DNA from: Macrocybe gigantea | Lineage: Eukaryota; Basidiomycota; Agaricomycetes; Agaricales; Callistosporiaceae | NCBI GenBank assembly: GCA_011319805.1 | Contig: SJRY01000272.1 | Coordinates: forward strand, 62,001 to 126,000 | Direction: 5' to 3' | DNA length: 64,000 bases | Part shown: one piece after another, positions 26,434-38,399 of the stretch | How positions within the stretch are numbered: the stretch's first letter is position 1 | Layout of the letters: the number at the start of each line of letters is the position of its first letter | Made by a program: the position numbers and the translations under genes | Notes under the pieces: generated by a model | Databases searched by the model: none | Told to the model about the DNA's origin: nothing | The model's input: the letters and a program-made list of their open reading frames with translations, nothing else

Positions 26434-26992
26434 CTGCAAGGTTCATTAGAATTATCGATATATTTCCCCCCAAAAAAGCCTACCTGTCGCAGCTACGGGG
26501 AGTGAACAAAGAGACCTGCGATGGGCCAACTCGGAAGATTAAATGTGGTGCCAGAATGTCCAAACGTTGACAAGCGGCTACGATCTGTGGCGAAGCAGGA
26601 CAATTAACAGCAAATCGCGACGGTTTGTAGATTAAAAGGAGCGTCGACGAGGAGGAATACAAGGGAACGACTAAAACGATCAGATGGCTGTTAACTGGCT
26701 GGCTATCGGCAAAACGAGGCCTCAACAACACATGTTCTGACCCCCTGCCACCAGAATTTCCATTCAATTTATACACCGATCCGAATACCTGTGCTCCGAT
26801 TTTTGCTTCCGTCACAGCCGTCGAAAAAAAAAAAAAAAAAATCTACTCTACGGTTACGTACCGTATGCGCCAATCCCGGCTCACAACCCAGCCGACCCGA
26901 AAGTTGCAACAAAAGCCGCCTTGTCGAACCCAGTCCTGCGTTTCTTGGTTATACCAGTGGAGCATCATCGCACGAAACACGTACGCAATCTG
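26434..26992. other. Intergenic region with poly-A tract
   Basis: Upstream flank of the 24284-26433 gene and 3' flank of the broken phosphotransferase. A run of about 18 A residues lies at 26823-26840. No gene seen. Confidence 0.5.
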
Positions 26993-27826
26993 TCAGAACG
27001 GTGCTCCTCCGTTCACAATGATGTACTGATCGTCCACAGCCATCTCGGCCTCGTACGGCGGGGCGATGATGCCTGCATATGACAGCCACTCATCATCTTC
27101 CCACCTACCATGGACCGTCTTGACATATTCCCAGTATTCCGGTATCCAGCCAGACATCTCCCAGTCAATAATCAACACCACGTCACCGTAGCGATCAACC
27201 AGAATGTTGCGCACACCCTAGTCGCCATGCGTAAACACGATGCGGTGATCCCTCTTAGCTCTCTTCGATAGCACGTATGCTCATCAAGCCATTCGCTTCC
27301 CACCGAAAGCAGTCGAGAAGGCTGACACGAAATTGGTTGAAATGCCTCTCGGAGAGGAACGGGCCACAGAGTTGACCCTTCAATCTTTTATCCCAGCATG
27401 GAGCGCCATCAAGCGGACCGATTCGTCCTTGTATTTCTGGAGGCTCTTCCAACGTCCGGAGCTCGTCGATGTATGATCTCAGCTGGCAAGCGACGCGCAT
27501 CTTTTGCTCTTCTGACATGAGCGGCCAACGCTTTTCGAGAGTCTCCGCGCCCAGCCACCCATTAAAATGGCGGCTCCTCCATCTTTGAGCGCCCAAGCAT
27601 CGAAGACCTTTGGCACGGGAATATTGGTATTGCGCGCAACGTATCGCATTGTGGCAGCCTCGGTGAGCCGTATGCGCTTCCCGGCCTTCAGCACGGTTCC
27701 CTTTCCAATGCGAACGATGGCGATACCGGATTCGGGGTATATGTGACGAGACAGGCGCATTAAAATTGGCATGACAGCCCTTTGGCAGAAATTGAATCTG
27801 ATTTTGAGCGGCAACGGAAGGAACAT
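26993..27826 (-). pseudogene. APH-type phosphotransferase, broken
   Basis: Remnant of a fungal aminoglycoside-phosphotransferase-like kinase (protein-kinase fold, small-molecule substrate unknown). The N-lobe is visible as RHIYPESGIAIVRIGKGTVL, LTEAATMRYVARNTNIPVPK and VFDAWALKDGGAAILM. The middle reads GWLGAETLEKRWPLMSEEQ. The catalytic Brenner loop reads RIVFTHGD, then an in-frame TAG stop (27218-27220) exactly where Leu is usual, then GVRNILV. The metal-binding segment is VVLIIDWEMSGWIPEYWEY, and the end is QYIIVNGGAPF. The frame also breaks at 27558-27560 (short G run on the coding strand) and again near 27258-27268. Two frame breaks plus a nonsense codon in the active site favour a real pseudogene, though some breaks may be sequencing errors as in neighbouring genes. 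Confidence 0.75.
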
Positions 27827-28030
27827 GTATGCTTGACCATCGCCAATGAGTGCAACATTCTATTCTGGAGGGATGATACTCACCTCAAAATGCCAACGAC
27901 GGTACCACGTTGGACGCGATCCTTGAGAGCACATGACCAAGTCACTCACCCAGACCCCAAACACTCCAATCCCCACTGTGGATGATTCAGCTGCTCCCCT
28001 GCCTATTCTTTGGCCTTGCACATACCAAGC

Positions 28031-28986
28031 ATGGACGCAATACCTGCCGTCTCCTCTCTCGAGGACGTCAAGAGACTCCGAGACATCATCAAGCCGAATG
28101 ATCCGAACACCTGGGACACGGCCTGGTAAAAATCCCAATTCATTTCTCCACGTTCATATTCGCCCCTTCTGACAAGCTCGCGGCTTCTTCTTGCTTGTTT
28201 CGTATCGCAGGCAGGCCAAAATAACGCCCTGGGATTCGGAAGACATCCAACCGCCGCTGCGCGAGCTGATCGAGTCTGGAGAGGTCAACTTGCCCCGCAA
28301 AGGCCGGGCCCTGGTTCCCGGTTGCGGCTCGGTGCGTTGCGTTTTAACCTTTGTAGCGCCACATCTCGATTGCGAACGGCATCTTGTCGGCACAGGCCCA
28401 CGATACGTTGTATATCGCGTCTGCGCTGAACTTGGATACGGAGGGAATCGACATCTCCCAGACGGCCGTTGACCGAGCAAAGCAGTAAGCAATATCTCCA
28501 CGGTGTCAATGCGCCAGTTTGTCAATTGCCGTTGCCCTTTCTTCCACATAAAAAAAAAAAAAACAAAGGATCCTGGAATCCAAGCAGACTCCGCATGCGT
28601 CCAAAGTCACGCTCAAACTGGGCGACTTTTTCGCCTTGAAGGACGAAGCGTTTGACCTCGTCTATGACTACACGTGAGCCCTCCCCCGGCTTCCCTTCGG
28701 AGCGTGCAAACACCATTCGCAAAGATTCTTCGTCGCCATTCCGCCTTCTCTTCGCCCAGAGTGGGGCCGCAAGATGGCGGAGCTGATCAAGCCTGGCGGG
28801 TACCTCATCACGCTGATCTTCCCCATCGACCCTCCGACGGACGTCGGCCCGCCGTACTTTGTCCGTCCGGAGCACTACGCCGATGTGCTAGGCGACAGGT
28901 TCGAAAAGGTCCTCGAAAAGTGGCCTCCGTCGTCCGCGCCCTCGCACGTCGGCAAGGAGAAGATCGCCGTCTGGAAGCGGGTGTAA
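28031..28986 (+). CDS. Thiol methyltransferase (TPMT family)
   Basis: SAM-dependent methyltransferase predicted to methylate thiols or halide/bisulfide ions. Five exons: MDAIPAVSSLEDVKRLRDII to DTAW; QAKITPWDSEDIQPPLREL with RALVPGCGS (SAM motif I); AHDTLYIASALNLDTEGIDI and SQTAVDRAKQ; ILESKQTPHASKVTLKLGDF and ALKDEAFDLVYDYT; and FFVAIPPSLRPEWGRKMAEL, IKPGGYLITLIFPIDPPTDV and GPPYFVRPEHY, ending EKIAVWKRV at 28986. All joins keep phase with GT-AG introns. The motif I glycine after GCGS is Ala. The length of about 220 residues fits the family. It is divergent from the broken phosphotransferase, with about 200 bp between starts. Confidence 0.9.
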
Positions 28987-29254
28987 TGTAACGAGATGAA
29001 GCAAAGCAGATGAAACGCGGCGAGTGTATCTATATGTACGTATACAAGGCGAAATGCTGTGGAAGCTGTGAGATCATTGATGATATGGCTCACGTGGAAT
29101 GACAGAGTGTATGTAGGTCCCTAAATGTTCACTTGTACATGCTGTAGGTCCGATGAGCGGTCCCTTCACCAGTCTAAGAGCTTGTAGGAGGTTTGCAGAA
29201 TAGGGCTCGATGTGCATCTGTGCCAAGGCAAACACAGACGAAAGGTGTACCGCA

Positions 29255-31963
29255 CTACATTTGGACAACAAGCGGTCCGGAAAGTACATGTAATTCAAAT
29301 CCAAGCAGCGGTATCTTTGCACGACGACTACGATTATGACTATGACTGCGACCTCGGCTCTCCTCTCCGGACATCGACCTCCTGCTCTCTTCCCTCTGAG
29401 CTTGAATCTCCTGGATCAACAGCATGTCCGGATCTCTGCCCTTGACTTCGGGCAGCAAAAGCGTAAAGAACGCTCCGCCGATGCAACACCCAAAGAAGAC
29501 TGACGAAAAAAAAAAGTACGTTACATACCATCCAGAAGCACAAAAGAAAAAAAGGAACGTACTCCAGAGAACAGAAGGCGTTCCTATTTTCTTGCTGAGA
29601 GTGTTGAACGCCAGTGCAGAGATGATTGCACCGGCCTTGCCCGAGGCAGCCGATATTCCGTGCGCGGTGGCTTTGTAACGCGTTGGAAAGACTAGGTAAC
29701 CGGGTTCTGAAAAGATGAAATTGCAGCACAAATTGAGACGGACCTTCAGCTGGATAACACTGTTGAAAATCGACGAAAACGTGGGTTATGCCCAGTGACT
29801 AAAGAGACCGCAGAGACGTACGTATGTAGTGCTGCATCGAGTCGCATGATCAGACGAGCGTAGACCAATGAGCAATCTAAAGGGCTCACGTATTGGCTCC
29901 AAAGTTGAAAAAGAACTAGGCAACCCCGATCGGTCAGTCGTCTCAGCATCCCTGCGCGGCTCGAGTCAAAAGTTTGCAGCAGCACGGACGCACCTGCAGG
30001 AAAGCAAAGCAGACGACGAAAGACGCCGTGTTCAACGTGTGAAACTTGCCCGCGAGAATGCCGACTTGAAAAGAATGTAAAGGCGCACGTTGGAACCGTT
30101 GAACCTTCTTTATCTGACAGCGCACTCACGGAACAGAGCGGCGAATAAGAATCCTTGTATCTGGATCCATTTGCGCCCGAGGTACTCTATGGAGAGGACG
30201 GAGGCGTAATACCCTGTAGAGACGAGCACGCAAATCAGGACGTCGACTTTTCGTCTGAGAGGGATTTGAAACCAACCAGGAACAAAGCCCAAGGCCGTGA
30301 TGATGATCCCACCGACCGATATTTTGAAGATGCGCGTCCACGCAGAGCCAGAATGGCCCGCGAATCCGATCTGTTGCAAGACGACGTTCTGGTTGAGGTT
30401 GACGCCATAAAATCTGTGGATCCGATTCTCAACTTGACGAAGAGACGTCAAGGAACGAAGCTCAGGCTTGCTTACGCGATGTCGAGAAGGAACCAGCAAA
30501 CGGAGGTTCCTATGAGCAGTTTGGCATTCTGCCATTTTGAAAAGTACCGGATGAATTCTGTTTCAGCCATGATACAGTAAGTCGCGTGAAGGAAAAGAAA
30601 GAGGTGGAGGCAGTGGACCTCTGAAATGAGCCCGTTTCGTCGCGACCGCCTCGGGTGGAGCGCTGTCGTCGGTCAGGTCGCTTTCGGAGGAACCGTCTTT
30701 TCGTTGGCTTCGACGGTTTTGGTCGACACCGCCGATTTTTGGGACTCTTTTTTCCCCAGGAGTTTTCTCCGACTTGCTGCGCCTTCTTCAGCTCTGCGAT
30801 CGCGTCTTCGTTCGTTATCTCTCCTCTTTCGATGCCCTTGGTCGCGGTATATCGAGTCGACTCTTTCATCGTCAAGCGATGATAGAGCGTCGCGCAGGCG
30901 GGAATAAGGGAGACTCCTACCACGATTCGCCAAACTGGAACGTGCGACGTGAGAGGCGTGCGTGACTCGTCATCGAGCACCGTTGGCGTGCTCACCTCCG
31001 TCGACCTTTGAGATCTTTCCTTCGTCGTCCGCGACGTGTTTATAGCACGCTAACACGATGATGGTCATCAAGCTGCCCATGAAATTGCCCCACGCCTGCA
31101 TCGAAAAGATGTACGCCAGCATCGTGCCTCTCTTTCTCAACCTGGATCGGTCAGACGTGACAGTCGCCGACATGGGGTAATCGCCGCCGACGCCGATGCC
31201 AAGCAAGATGCGGAACACGGCGAGATAGATAAGGCTGGAGTTTGGGCTCAACGTTCCGGTCGGAGTGGTGATGGAGAGTATGGTCGCGAGAATGATGATC
31301 ATGAGTTCTTTTCCATCTAGCGCGAACAGGTTAGCGTGATTTACCGTCAACTAGAATCCATCGCTCGAGCTTACAGATTGCTTTACGACCCAGAGCATCC
31401 GCGAGGTAACCTGCAAAAATGGGGGAGTTGAGATCAGGTTTGCATAACGGCATTAGGGAATGTACGGACCGAATAAGAATTGACCGATGACGCTACCGAT
31501 GTTCGCCGATGCCTTGAGAAAGCCTTCGAGGCCAACGGGGAGGGAATGACCACCGTAAAGACGGTATTGCAGCATCGTCGAAACAGGCTAGTTTTGTAAG
31601 ACTGCGTCATTGTACTGCTTTGAGTTAAAAAGAAAAAAAAAACTCTCCGCGTACGTTGATAATAAACAAGTCATAAGCTGGAACAGGTTGTCAAAAATTT
31701 TTGAACCGAAGCAGTGAACGAGATGCGCGGAATGACGTACCATCTATGAAGAACCCAATCTTTGAATTCACAATCAGCCGAAAGGAAGCATAAAGGGTAA
31801 GGAAAGGGACGCTCACGCCAGCGATCAAGAGGAGCTTGAACTCGGTGCGGGACAGGATGAAAGGAGGCTTATCGTCCGACTGCTCGTATTCGACCAAACT
31901 CGTCGGCCGAGCCTCTGGACTGCTCGTGCGGGATGCAGCGGCCGGCGACAGTTCAGCAGACAT
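29255..31963 (-). CDS. PHO84: PHO84-type inorganic phosphate transporter (MFS)
   Basis: Plasma-membrane phosphate:proton symporter of the major facilitator superfamily. Start ATG at 31963 (MSAELSPAAASRTSSPEARP). Recognisable segments in order: FKLLLIAG, the family motif FFIDAYDLFIIN split by an intron inside the Ala codon, LQYRLYGGHSLPVGLEGFL, GSVIGQFLFGYLADALGRK, ILLGIGVGGDYPMSATVTSD, YIFSMQAWGNFMGSLMTII, WRIVVGVSLIPACATLYHRL, AEFIRYFSKWQNAKLLIGTS, FYGVNLNQNVVLQQIGFAG, the PAEVFPTRYKATAHGISAA-type region (readable from VFPTRY), and GAFFTLLLPEVKGRDPDM. The cytoplasmic C-tail is Arg/Ser-rich. The motif GGDYPMSA is diagnostic for the Pi:H+ symporter subgroup. About twelve short introns. No frame break noticed, although several small exons were not traced base by base. 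Confidence 0.92.
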
Positions 31964-33697
31964 TTTTTTTTGTGTCAGAGTGGGGTAACTGGGCAAGTCT
32001 AAAGGGTGAAAACGATGGGTAGCGCTGCTAAGGAGCGGTCGTTACGCCGGAGACCCCAAAGTGATGGGGGGGCAAGAGTTTATCTGGTCGCGTGCCCGTA
32101 AATTTATCGCTACGCCTATCCGAACATGGCAGTGGGGATCACTCGGCAAAGCGAACCGAAGTTTGCTTGCCGAGGCAACCACAAGCGTCACGCATTTGGG
32201 TGATGACCTCGATTGTTGGACACTTATTACATAATAATCCTGACAAAAGATCTATTCATCTGTACCCAGAACATGAGTACATCAATACAGCATACCGGAC
32301 ATTCAATGGGCTTCCCGACCAAGGATCTGGAATCCCTTGACCGTATACTTCTTTCGCAGACATCGCGGCCCCTAGAAGACAAAAAGGGTGTGCTCATGAG
32401 GCCCGCACGCTTTCGCCGCAAAGCACAGCATCACGCACCCGATATAACACACGCCTTTTCCATGCAACGCGTTTTCAACACCTCGCTTTGATTGACTGTC
32501 CATCTCGGCGTCCAAGTGTTCAAAGACTGTGATACCGCACAGGGAGATTTGGAAATGGCGTCAGGAGCCCGATGAACGCATCGTCCACCCTCACTGGTGA
32601 CGTCGGGGACATGGCGGCCCCGGGGGCGGACGCTGAGGCCGGGTTCTTCCTCGCGAGTTTCGTATCGGGATGGGCTGCGATCCCAGAGGCGGCCTCGGTT
32701 CGCAATTGGTGGAGCTTTGCTCCGAGGAGGCTGTCTGTTGGGCACCTTCACGCGCCGCACTGAACAATCTGCGGCAGTCGAGTTGCAGTTCGACAGCCTA
32801 ACCCATTTTTCGTAGTACGGGACGCCGAACGACGTTGGCCCTGTCACGATAGGAAGCACGGCCAAACTCCAAATGGTGGTGGTGACAGTGCCTTTTCCTT
32901 TTCTGTTCGGTGCCGCGACGATGACGAGCTGGTTGGTCAACCGAGAGAAGACGCGGTGCCTAGGATGATAGTGGTTAATAATGCAACGATTGTGTTGCAC
33001 TCTTTGGTATTGTCTTTGCCGTCGTCGATATTGAGCTTGAAGGTTGACTTTGATCGTGCGCGTTTTCCTTCATATCCGTGTCGACGATGCCGAAGATAGA
33101 TTGTGACTGCGAGTTCGGAGGCGTATAGACCATAATTGAGGCATTCTCATTCTCCTAATAATAATTATTCAGGTCATTTCCACTACTGTCGACGGAGACT
33201 CAGTAAATTGTCAGTTGCTCCCCGTTGCGCGGAATTTCAAGTGCGACCGTTCCTCGAAAACCCACAAGCCGAAAGGCACATGATCCACGTGCTATAAAAA
33301 TGTGGTGGTTGAGTCCACCACACAAGTATCCTGAGAGCAACCATTGCATATCGTCGTGAAAGTGGCATACTGGGTCTCGGAACGGAAGCAAAAACAAATG
33401 GAAAAAAAAAAGTGCGGCCACGTGCTGCCTCGTGTCCTACAAAGCAGCGTCGGTCCAAAGATTCGTTGTGGCTGTAGTGGCATCGACCGTTCCAGCTCGA
33501 TGCTGCGACAAATGTTCCAGATAACACCATAGACGCCCACGTCCGTAAGTATCTTTTCTTATATTCCCTGCTGCTGCATGAACGTGTGCGACTCCACCTC
33601 AAATTAACACCACCGCCTCATCCCACAGCATTCTTCTTCTCCCGTTCCGACGTTGGTTCAAATTTAAGGTTTTCTATACGACGACAACGATATCTCC
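31964..33697. other. Intergenic region, 1.7 kb, with a possible coding fragment
   Basis: Between the minus-strand transporter and the plus-strand GH16 gene. On the minus strand, about 32990-32520, there is a stretch with protein-like composition (FSRLTNQLVIVAAPNRKGKG, then GPTSFGVPYYEKWVRLSNC, then in another frame IAAHPDTKLARKN and VDDAFIGLLTPFPNLPV). I could not define start, splice sites or family, so no gene is called. A poly-A run near 33401-33410 and the GH16 promoter lie at the right end. Confidence 0.3.
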
Positions 33698-35363
33698 ATG
33701 CCTTTCACTCTCCTTCTTGCCTGCCTTTGGCTTTGTTGCGCAGCACGCAGGGTCTTTGCGTACGACTTTGTCAGGGACCACTCCGGGACCTCGTTCTTCG
33801 ACGGCTGGGACTTTTACGGTGCATACGACAACCTGACTCTCGGTGAGCTCCAGCTACCCTTCAATCGACAGCGCACTGAACATCAGTCTTTCGCGCAGGT
33901 GACGTCGTTTGGCTGAGCAGGGACGACGCATTCGAGCAGGGACTTGCTTACGTCAATAGCGCCGGAAATGCCATTCTCAAGGTCGACAATATGCATGACG
34001 TCGAGTTTCTGCAAAAGCGTAATTCGGTCCGCATCACCAGCCAGGCTTCCTATGCCGTGGGTAGTCTCTGGATTGCCGACCTCGTCCATATTCCTTGGGG
34101 TTGCTCTGTGCGTTCTTGTATTTGTACCTGTGACATTTGTATTCAGAACGACTCTTTGCAGGTGTGGCCGGCGTTCTGGACAAAAGGCCCGACATGGCCA
34201 GATGACGGCGAGATAGAGTAACAACTCCCTCTCATAAACTGTACGAACGACACGCTGACGGCTCATAGCATAATCGAGGGCATCAACCTCATGGACCACA
34301 ACCAGATGGCCCTGCATACCAAGCCAGGCTGTTTCCACACAACGCCACCGAATCAGATGAGTCAGTCCGGCGAGCTCGACTGTTCAAAGCCTTCAGGATG
34401 CATCGTGTCGGAGACGGCACCGAACAGCTTCCAGCTCGGCTTTGCTTCTGCAGGAGGCGGCGTGTTCGCTGCGCAGTTTGACGTTGCAGGGTCCGTGCTT
34501 TTTTATTTAATCTCATTTTGTTCTATTTGATGTCTCTGCGCTGATCCTGACGTTTTCTGTCAATTTAGAATATTGTGGGTGTTCATTTAATTTTAATCTC
34601 ATGATGGTCAAAGTTTGGCGCTAACACGAATCCGAACAAAAACGTCCGCAGCATCTGGTTCTGGAGTGTGAGTTTATTGATGTTAGCTTTTCCAGTTCCA
34701 TTCTGATCTCTTCCCCCGCCCTCAGCGCCCCTTCGTGCCGCAATCCATCCTCCGCTCCATGTCTTCGGCGCCTATAGACGTCTCGGACTGGGGCGCGCCC
34801 TCGGCGAGCTACCCTTCCACGACCTGCAACATCACGACCTTCTTCAGCCCCCAAAACCTTATCTTTGATATCACCCTTTGCGGAATCTGGTGAGCTTCCC
34901 CCGGTCCGATCCCCCACAAAAAAAAAGAAAGAAAAAACTGACAACTTTCGCTTCCAAACCAGGGCTGGACTCCCAGAAACATACCTCCCGCAATGCGCCA
35001 GCTCAGGCCCGACAGGCATTTGCGTGAGTCATGTCCTCCTCGCACGTCTCTGCACAGTCATACTGACCCTTGTGCCCAGTACAACGACAACGTCGTCGGC
35101 CCGGGCGGTCGGTACGACAAGGCTTACTTTGAGATCAAGTACGTCCGCGCATACACGACTGGGGCGTCGCGCCCACGCCTACGGCCACCGCCGCCGCTAT
35201 CGCGTTTTCCACTCCGACCGCTGCGCCTGCGCAGACGACCATGCCCGTGGGCACAGCGCTCATCCCCAGCCCGCTGTTCTACCCGAACGCCGCACGTCCG
35301 AACATCCAGCGTGTGCGTGCCGCGTGGTTGGCGGGCTTGGTGCTGGCGGCGTGTTCGTGGTGA
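33698..35363 (+). CDS. Glycoside hydrolase family 16 beta-glucanase, likely GPI-anchored
   Basis: Secreted or wall-bound enzyme acting on beta-1,3/1,4(6)-glucans. Signal peptide from the ATG at 33698 (MPFTLLLACLWLCCAARRVF). Then YDFVRDHSGTSFFDGWDFYG, an intron at 33843-33898, DVVWLSRDDAFEQGLAYVNS, VEFLQKRNSVRITSQASYAV and VWPAFWTKGPTWPDDGE. The GH16 active site EIDIIEG is reconstituted across the intron beginning at about 34217: first Glu nucleophile, Asp helper, last Glu acid/base, all present. Later: MALHTKPGCFHTTPPNQMSQ, FVPQSILRSMSSAPIDVSDW, YDKAYFEIKYVRAYTT. The tail APTPTATAAAIAFSTPTAA ends in the hydrophobic AAWLAGLVLAACSW and a stop at 35361-35363, typical of a GPI signal, but it is in the next frame. 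One extra G in the run at 35161-35164 joins it. Confidence 0.88.
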
Positions 35364-37398
35364 ATTTCATTCCCGCCTCATCAACTTACGTATCTTTATG
35401 GATGATCTAGTGGCTCTTTCACGAACGTCATGGATGGACGGTCATATGCATACCTGCTTTAGACTCTTGCTAGAAATCTCGATAGACATCTATTTATCAG
35501 GATTAATTGCTGAACGTTTGGCATACAGTTGGTGAGAGTTTACATCCAGAGATTCTCAGAACATTACGAATTGTACAATCAAGAAAGTATGATAGCGACG
35601 TAAACGATTACAAGTCAGATAGTAGACAATCATCAGCAGTTTCTCGACGGAGACAAGGAGAAAATACCAGGTAGTGAGCTGATCACGCAGAAAGGTCAGT
35701 ACTGGCGTGGAAGATGTAGCGGAAGACTCACCTGGAATATATATCCAACAGGGTACAAATCGCGTCGTATGTACGGAGAAATTGAGCATGCAAAGAAAAA
35801 AAAGAACAAACCGTCCTCTATCAGCACAAAGCCGAGTGCGCTTCGTTCCCAACAGGCTGGGCCCTAGCCGCTGATAAACATGTGAAGCGCACCTTTGGAA
35901 ATAGAAAGACGTCCGCCCGGTGAAAAATGGCGTCGCTGAGGTATTTAGCGCCCGTCTAGCATCTGTGAGGATACGGCGATGAATACCTAGCAGAAAGAGA
36001 GTGCGGGCGGGCAACCTACCTGTGCTCCCTCCAGATCCCAAAGTGCGAAAAAAGTCAAGCACGGCAAAACAAACGGGCAGGCTATTCATCAGCATGTTTT
36101 TCGACGGTGAAGAAGAAAAACAGCCGAGTGCGCTTCGTTCCCAGCGGGCTGGGCCCGAGCCACCGGTGAACATGTGAAGCGCGCCTTTTTCGCGTAAAAA
36201 GAAAGCCATCTCGGCCCCAAATGAGAAACGAGGTGCAGAGTCATATCAGGATCTGTAGCCGGATACAGAAATCAGCCTCCAGAACGAAGGAAAGAATGAC
36301 AAGGGCATCACCTGGAAAAGAAAAAAGCCCCAGATCCCAAGATACAAACAAGCCGTATGTACGAAAAAAAGTCAAGCAGGCAAAAGAGACAGGCGGACTG
36401 TTCATCAGCACGTTTTTCGACGACGAGGAAGAAAAACGGCCGAGTGCGCTTCGTTCCCAGCGAGCTGGGCCCAAGCCACCGGTGGACGTGTGAAGCGCAC
36501 CTTTTTGTTACCAACAACGAAGGCGCCGGGGGGTAGTATGCCTGTGGAGTGCCACCTGCACCTGAGGTCTAGGGGGTTTTTATACCCTACAGGCTGGAGG
36601 CTGACGCGTCCGAACGTGACCGCGTTGAGTGAACCCCAACGATCGAGGGTCATTCACATGAAAGAGCAAAGCAGGGGAGCATCCAAACTGGGGAATTTTG
36701 CAAGTCCAGTCTGGATTGAAATGTGCACGGACCGCTAGTCGTAGTCGAGAACGGCTGACACTATGAAAGAGAACACCTGAATTATGAGATAGGATTATGG
36801 AAACTGCTTTGCTTTGGTTGGGATATAACCACGTTCTTCAGGTGACAAGTGCAGCGTATCGTGATCAAGGATAACTTGGATGGCGCCCCAGGCAGCGGTA
36901 CTCAGCTACGGAATGCTACTAAACAGATCTGACTGAGTGCCAGGCTGGAACTAGGATAACTCACTCGTACAGTGTGGTGGAAGGAATCGCAGACTCGATC
37001 GCCCATTTCAAATTACTCTTTCCTCTTGTTCTCATGGGCCATTCAAAGTAGAGCATGATCGTCGCGTTCAATCCAAGATCCTTCTCTCAAACGACGATTG
37101 TCCGACTCACATTGCGCCCTAAATCAAGCTAAAGGCATAAAAAGTCTTTCTGCGCAGAGAGCGCCCAGCTCGCCGGCATGTTACTGTCCTTGGCGGGCTG
37201 GTGTGACAAGCCAAAAATAGTCCGCCCCTTGCGAATCACTTGTCATTGCTCTACATGAAAACCGACGCACATGGCAGTCTTCCGACAAACTTTGAATTCG
37301 TGCCCTGTAACATGCGAGTACCATCCCGCTACCTCGTGTGCGCCTACCGGTCACTGCAGAACCGAAGGCCATCTTCAATTTGACAATCCTCTGACGCG
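35364..37398. other. Non-genic region containing a repeat array
   Basis: 2.0 kb between the GH16 gene and the first P-loop gene. The left part holds the three-copy repeat listed separately. The right part (36520-37398) has no gene I can support; its end should carry the promoter of the 37399 gene. Confidence 0.5.
35760..36510. repeat. Three degenerate direct repeats, ~300 bp period
   Basis: The most conserved block begins with gccgagtgcgcttcgttccc at 35831, 36123 and 36439 and runs about 68 bp to tgtgaagcgc(a/g)ccttt. Spacing is 292 and 316 bp. Upstream of copies 2 and 3 a further block is shared (gatcccaa..., then aaaaaagtcaagca, then ttcatcagca(t/c)gtttttcgac). Copy 1 keeps only parts of it. 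No terminal inverted repeats or coding content tie it to a known element. Confidence 0.75.
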
Positions 37399-38399
37399 AT
37401 GATGTGGCCCTGGAATCGCGAGTCGTCGATAATCCAGCCGGGCGACGCAATCATCATGTACGTAGTCGTCTTTATGGGAGACTTTGCTGCTGAACCGATT
37501 TTGATGGCGCCGTTCTTCTGATGTGTGAAGTTTGCTAGGCGAGACGGGGTCCGGAAAAAGCACTGTTCGTCTTTCGTTCGCCGACGAGTCGCTCATCGAG
37601 TGTTGAACCGGTTATTTTATTCTAGTTCATCGAGCATGCACGAGCAACTTCTGCCAACGCAGCTTCCAACTCTAAGCAAAAGTCCAATGCCGCAAATCTC
37701 GACCCAGTCACGAAAACAATCGAAGCATTCCGAGTCCAGCATCCGACCAAGCCCGCTTCTCCAGGGATTGTCCTCATAGACACTCCGGGCTACAACGGGG
37801 ACACGCTCAATAGCCTCGCCATTGCCAACATGGTAACGACATGGTTGAATAAACAGTAAGGTCCATTCTCACTGGCTCGTTCGTCATCGCGGACGGAAAT
37901 AACCCGAGCTTCCATCTTCATCAGCGCAAAAATACCAAGCGACGGCGATCGCGAATTCGCACACAAGATTGGCATCGTATATCTCTTTCCCATCACGAAG
38001 AAGCGCGCAGTCGAGAAACACTGGCCGAATATCGTGCACGTTGTGGCGAACCTAGGTCCGCTGGGGCTCATGACCAACGTCGTTCTAGCTACCACGATGT
38101 GGACGCGCAAGAATATCGGCGATGGCGCCGCGAGAGAGAGCGAATTGAGCACGCTCGGCTGGCCGGATGAGACGACCAGACCTAGGATCGTCCGGTTCGA
38201 GAACTCGTCGGCCTCTGCCTGGAGCATCATCGACATCATCTTGGACGGCTCCGCTCAGGAAGTCCTTGGACAACTGATAGATTTGTATCAAAATGCAGAA
38301 GGAGGGGACGTCGCCACGTACGCTGTTCAGTTTACACGCACACACGCAGGTCAAGGAGCACTGACACAACCGTACAGTTCGCCTGAAGCAAATGGGTGA
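37399..38399 (+). CDS. P-loop NTPase (AIG1/septin-like G domain), copy 1
   Basis: Putative GTP-binding protein of a family abundant in mushrooms; role unknown. Exons: 37399-37457 (MMWPWNRESSIIQPGDAIII), 37531-37564 (LLGETGSGKST, Walker A/G1), 37626-37855 (FIEHARATSANAASNSKQKS ... GIVLIDTPGYNGDTLN, G3/Walker B), and 37925 to about 38399 (SDGDREFAHKIGIVYLFPIT, PLGLMTNVVLATTMW, ESELSTLGWPDETTRPRIVR, ASAWSIIDIILDG, LGQLIDLYQNAEGG). Introns sit just before and just after the P-loop, the same places as in the downstream copy. LATTMW may correspond to the G4 region, but no canonical NKxD is seen. About 270 residues. The exact 3' end is uncertain. Confidence 0.78.

Noticed and set aside
33237..33602. 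121-codon minus-strand frame upstream of the GH16 gene
   Set aside because: It overlaps two other open frames, has no motif and includes promoter-like sequence; composition is not protein-like.
34993..35535. Arg/Pro-rich continuation of the GH16 frame to about 35535
   Set aside because: It begins exactly at the G-run frame break; the adjacent frame gives a proper Thr/Pro linker and GPI-like tail.
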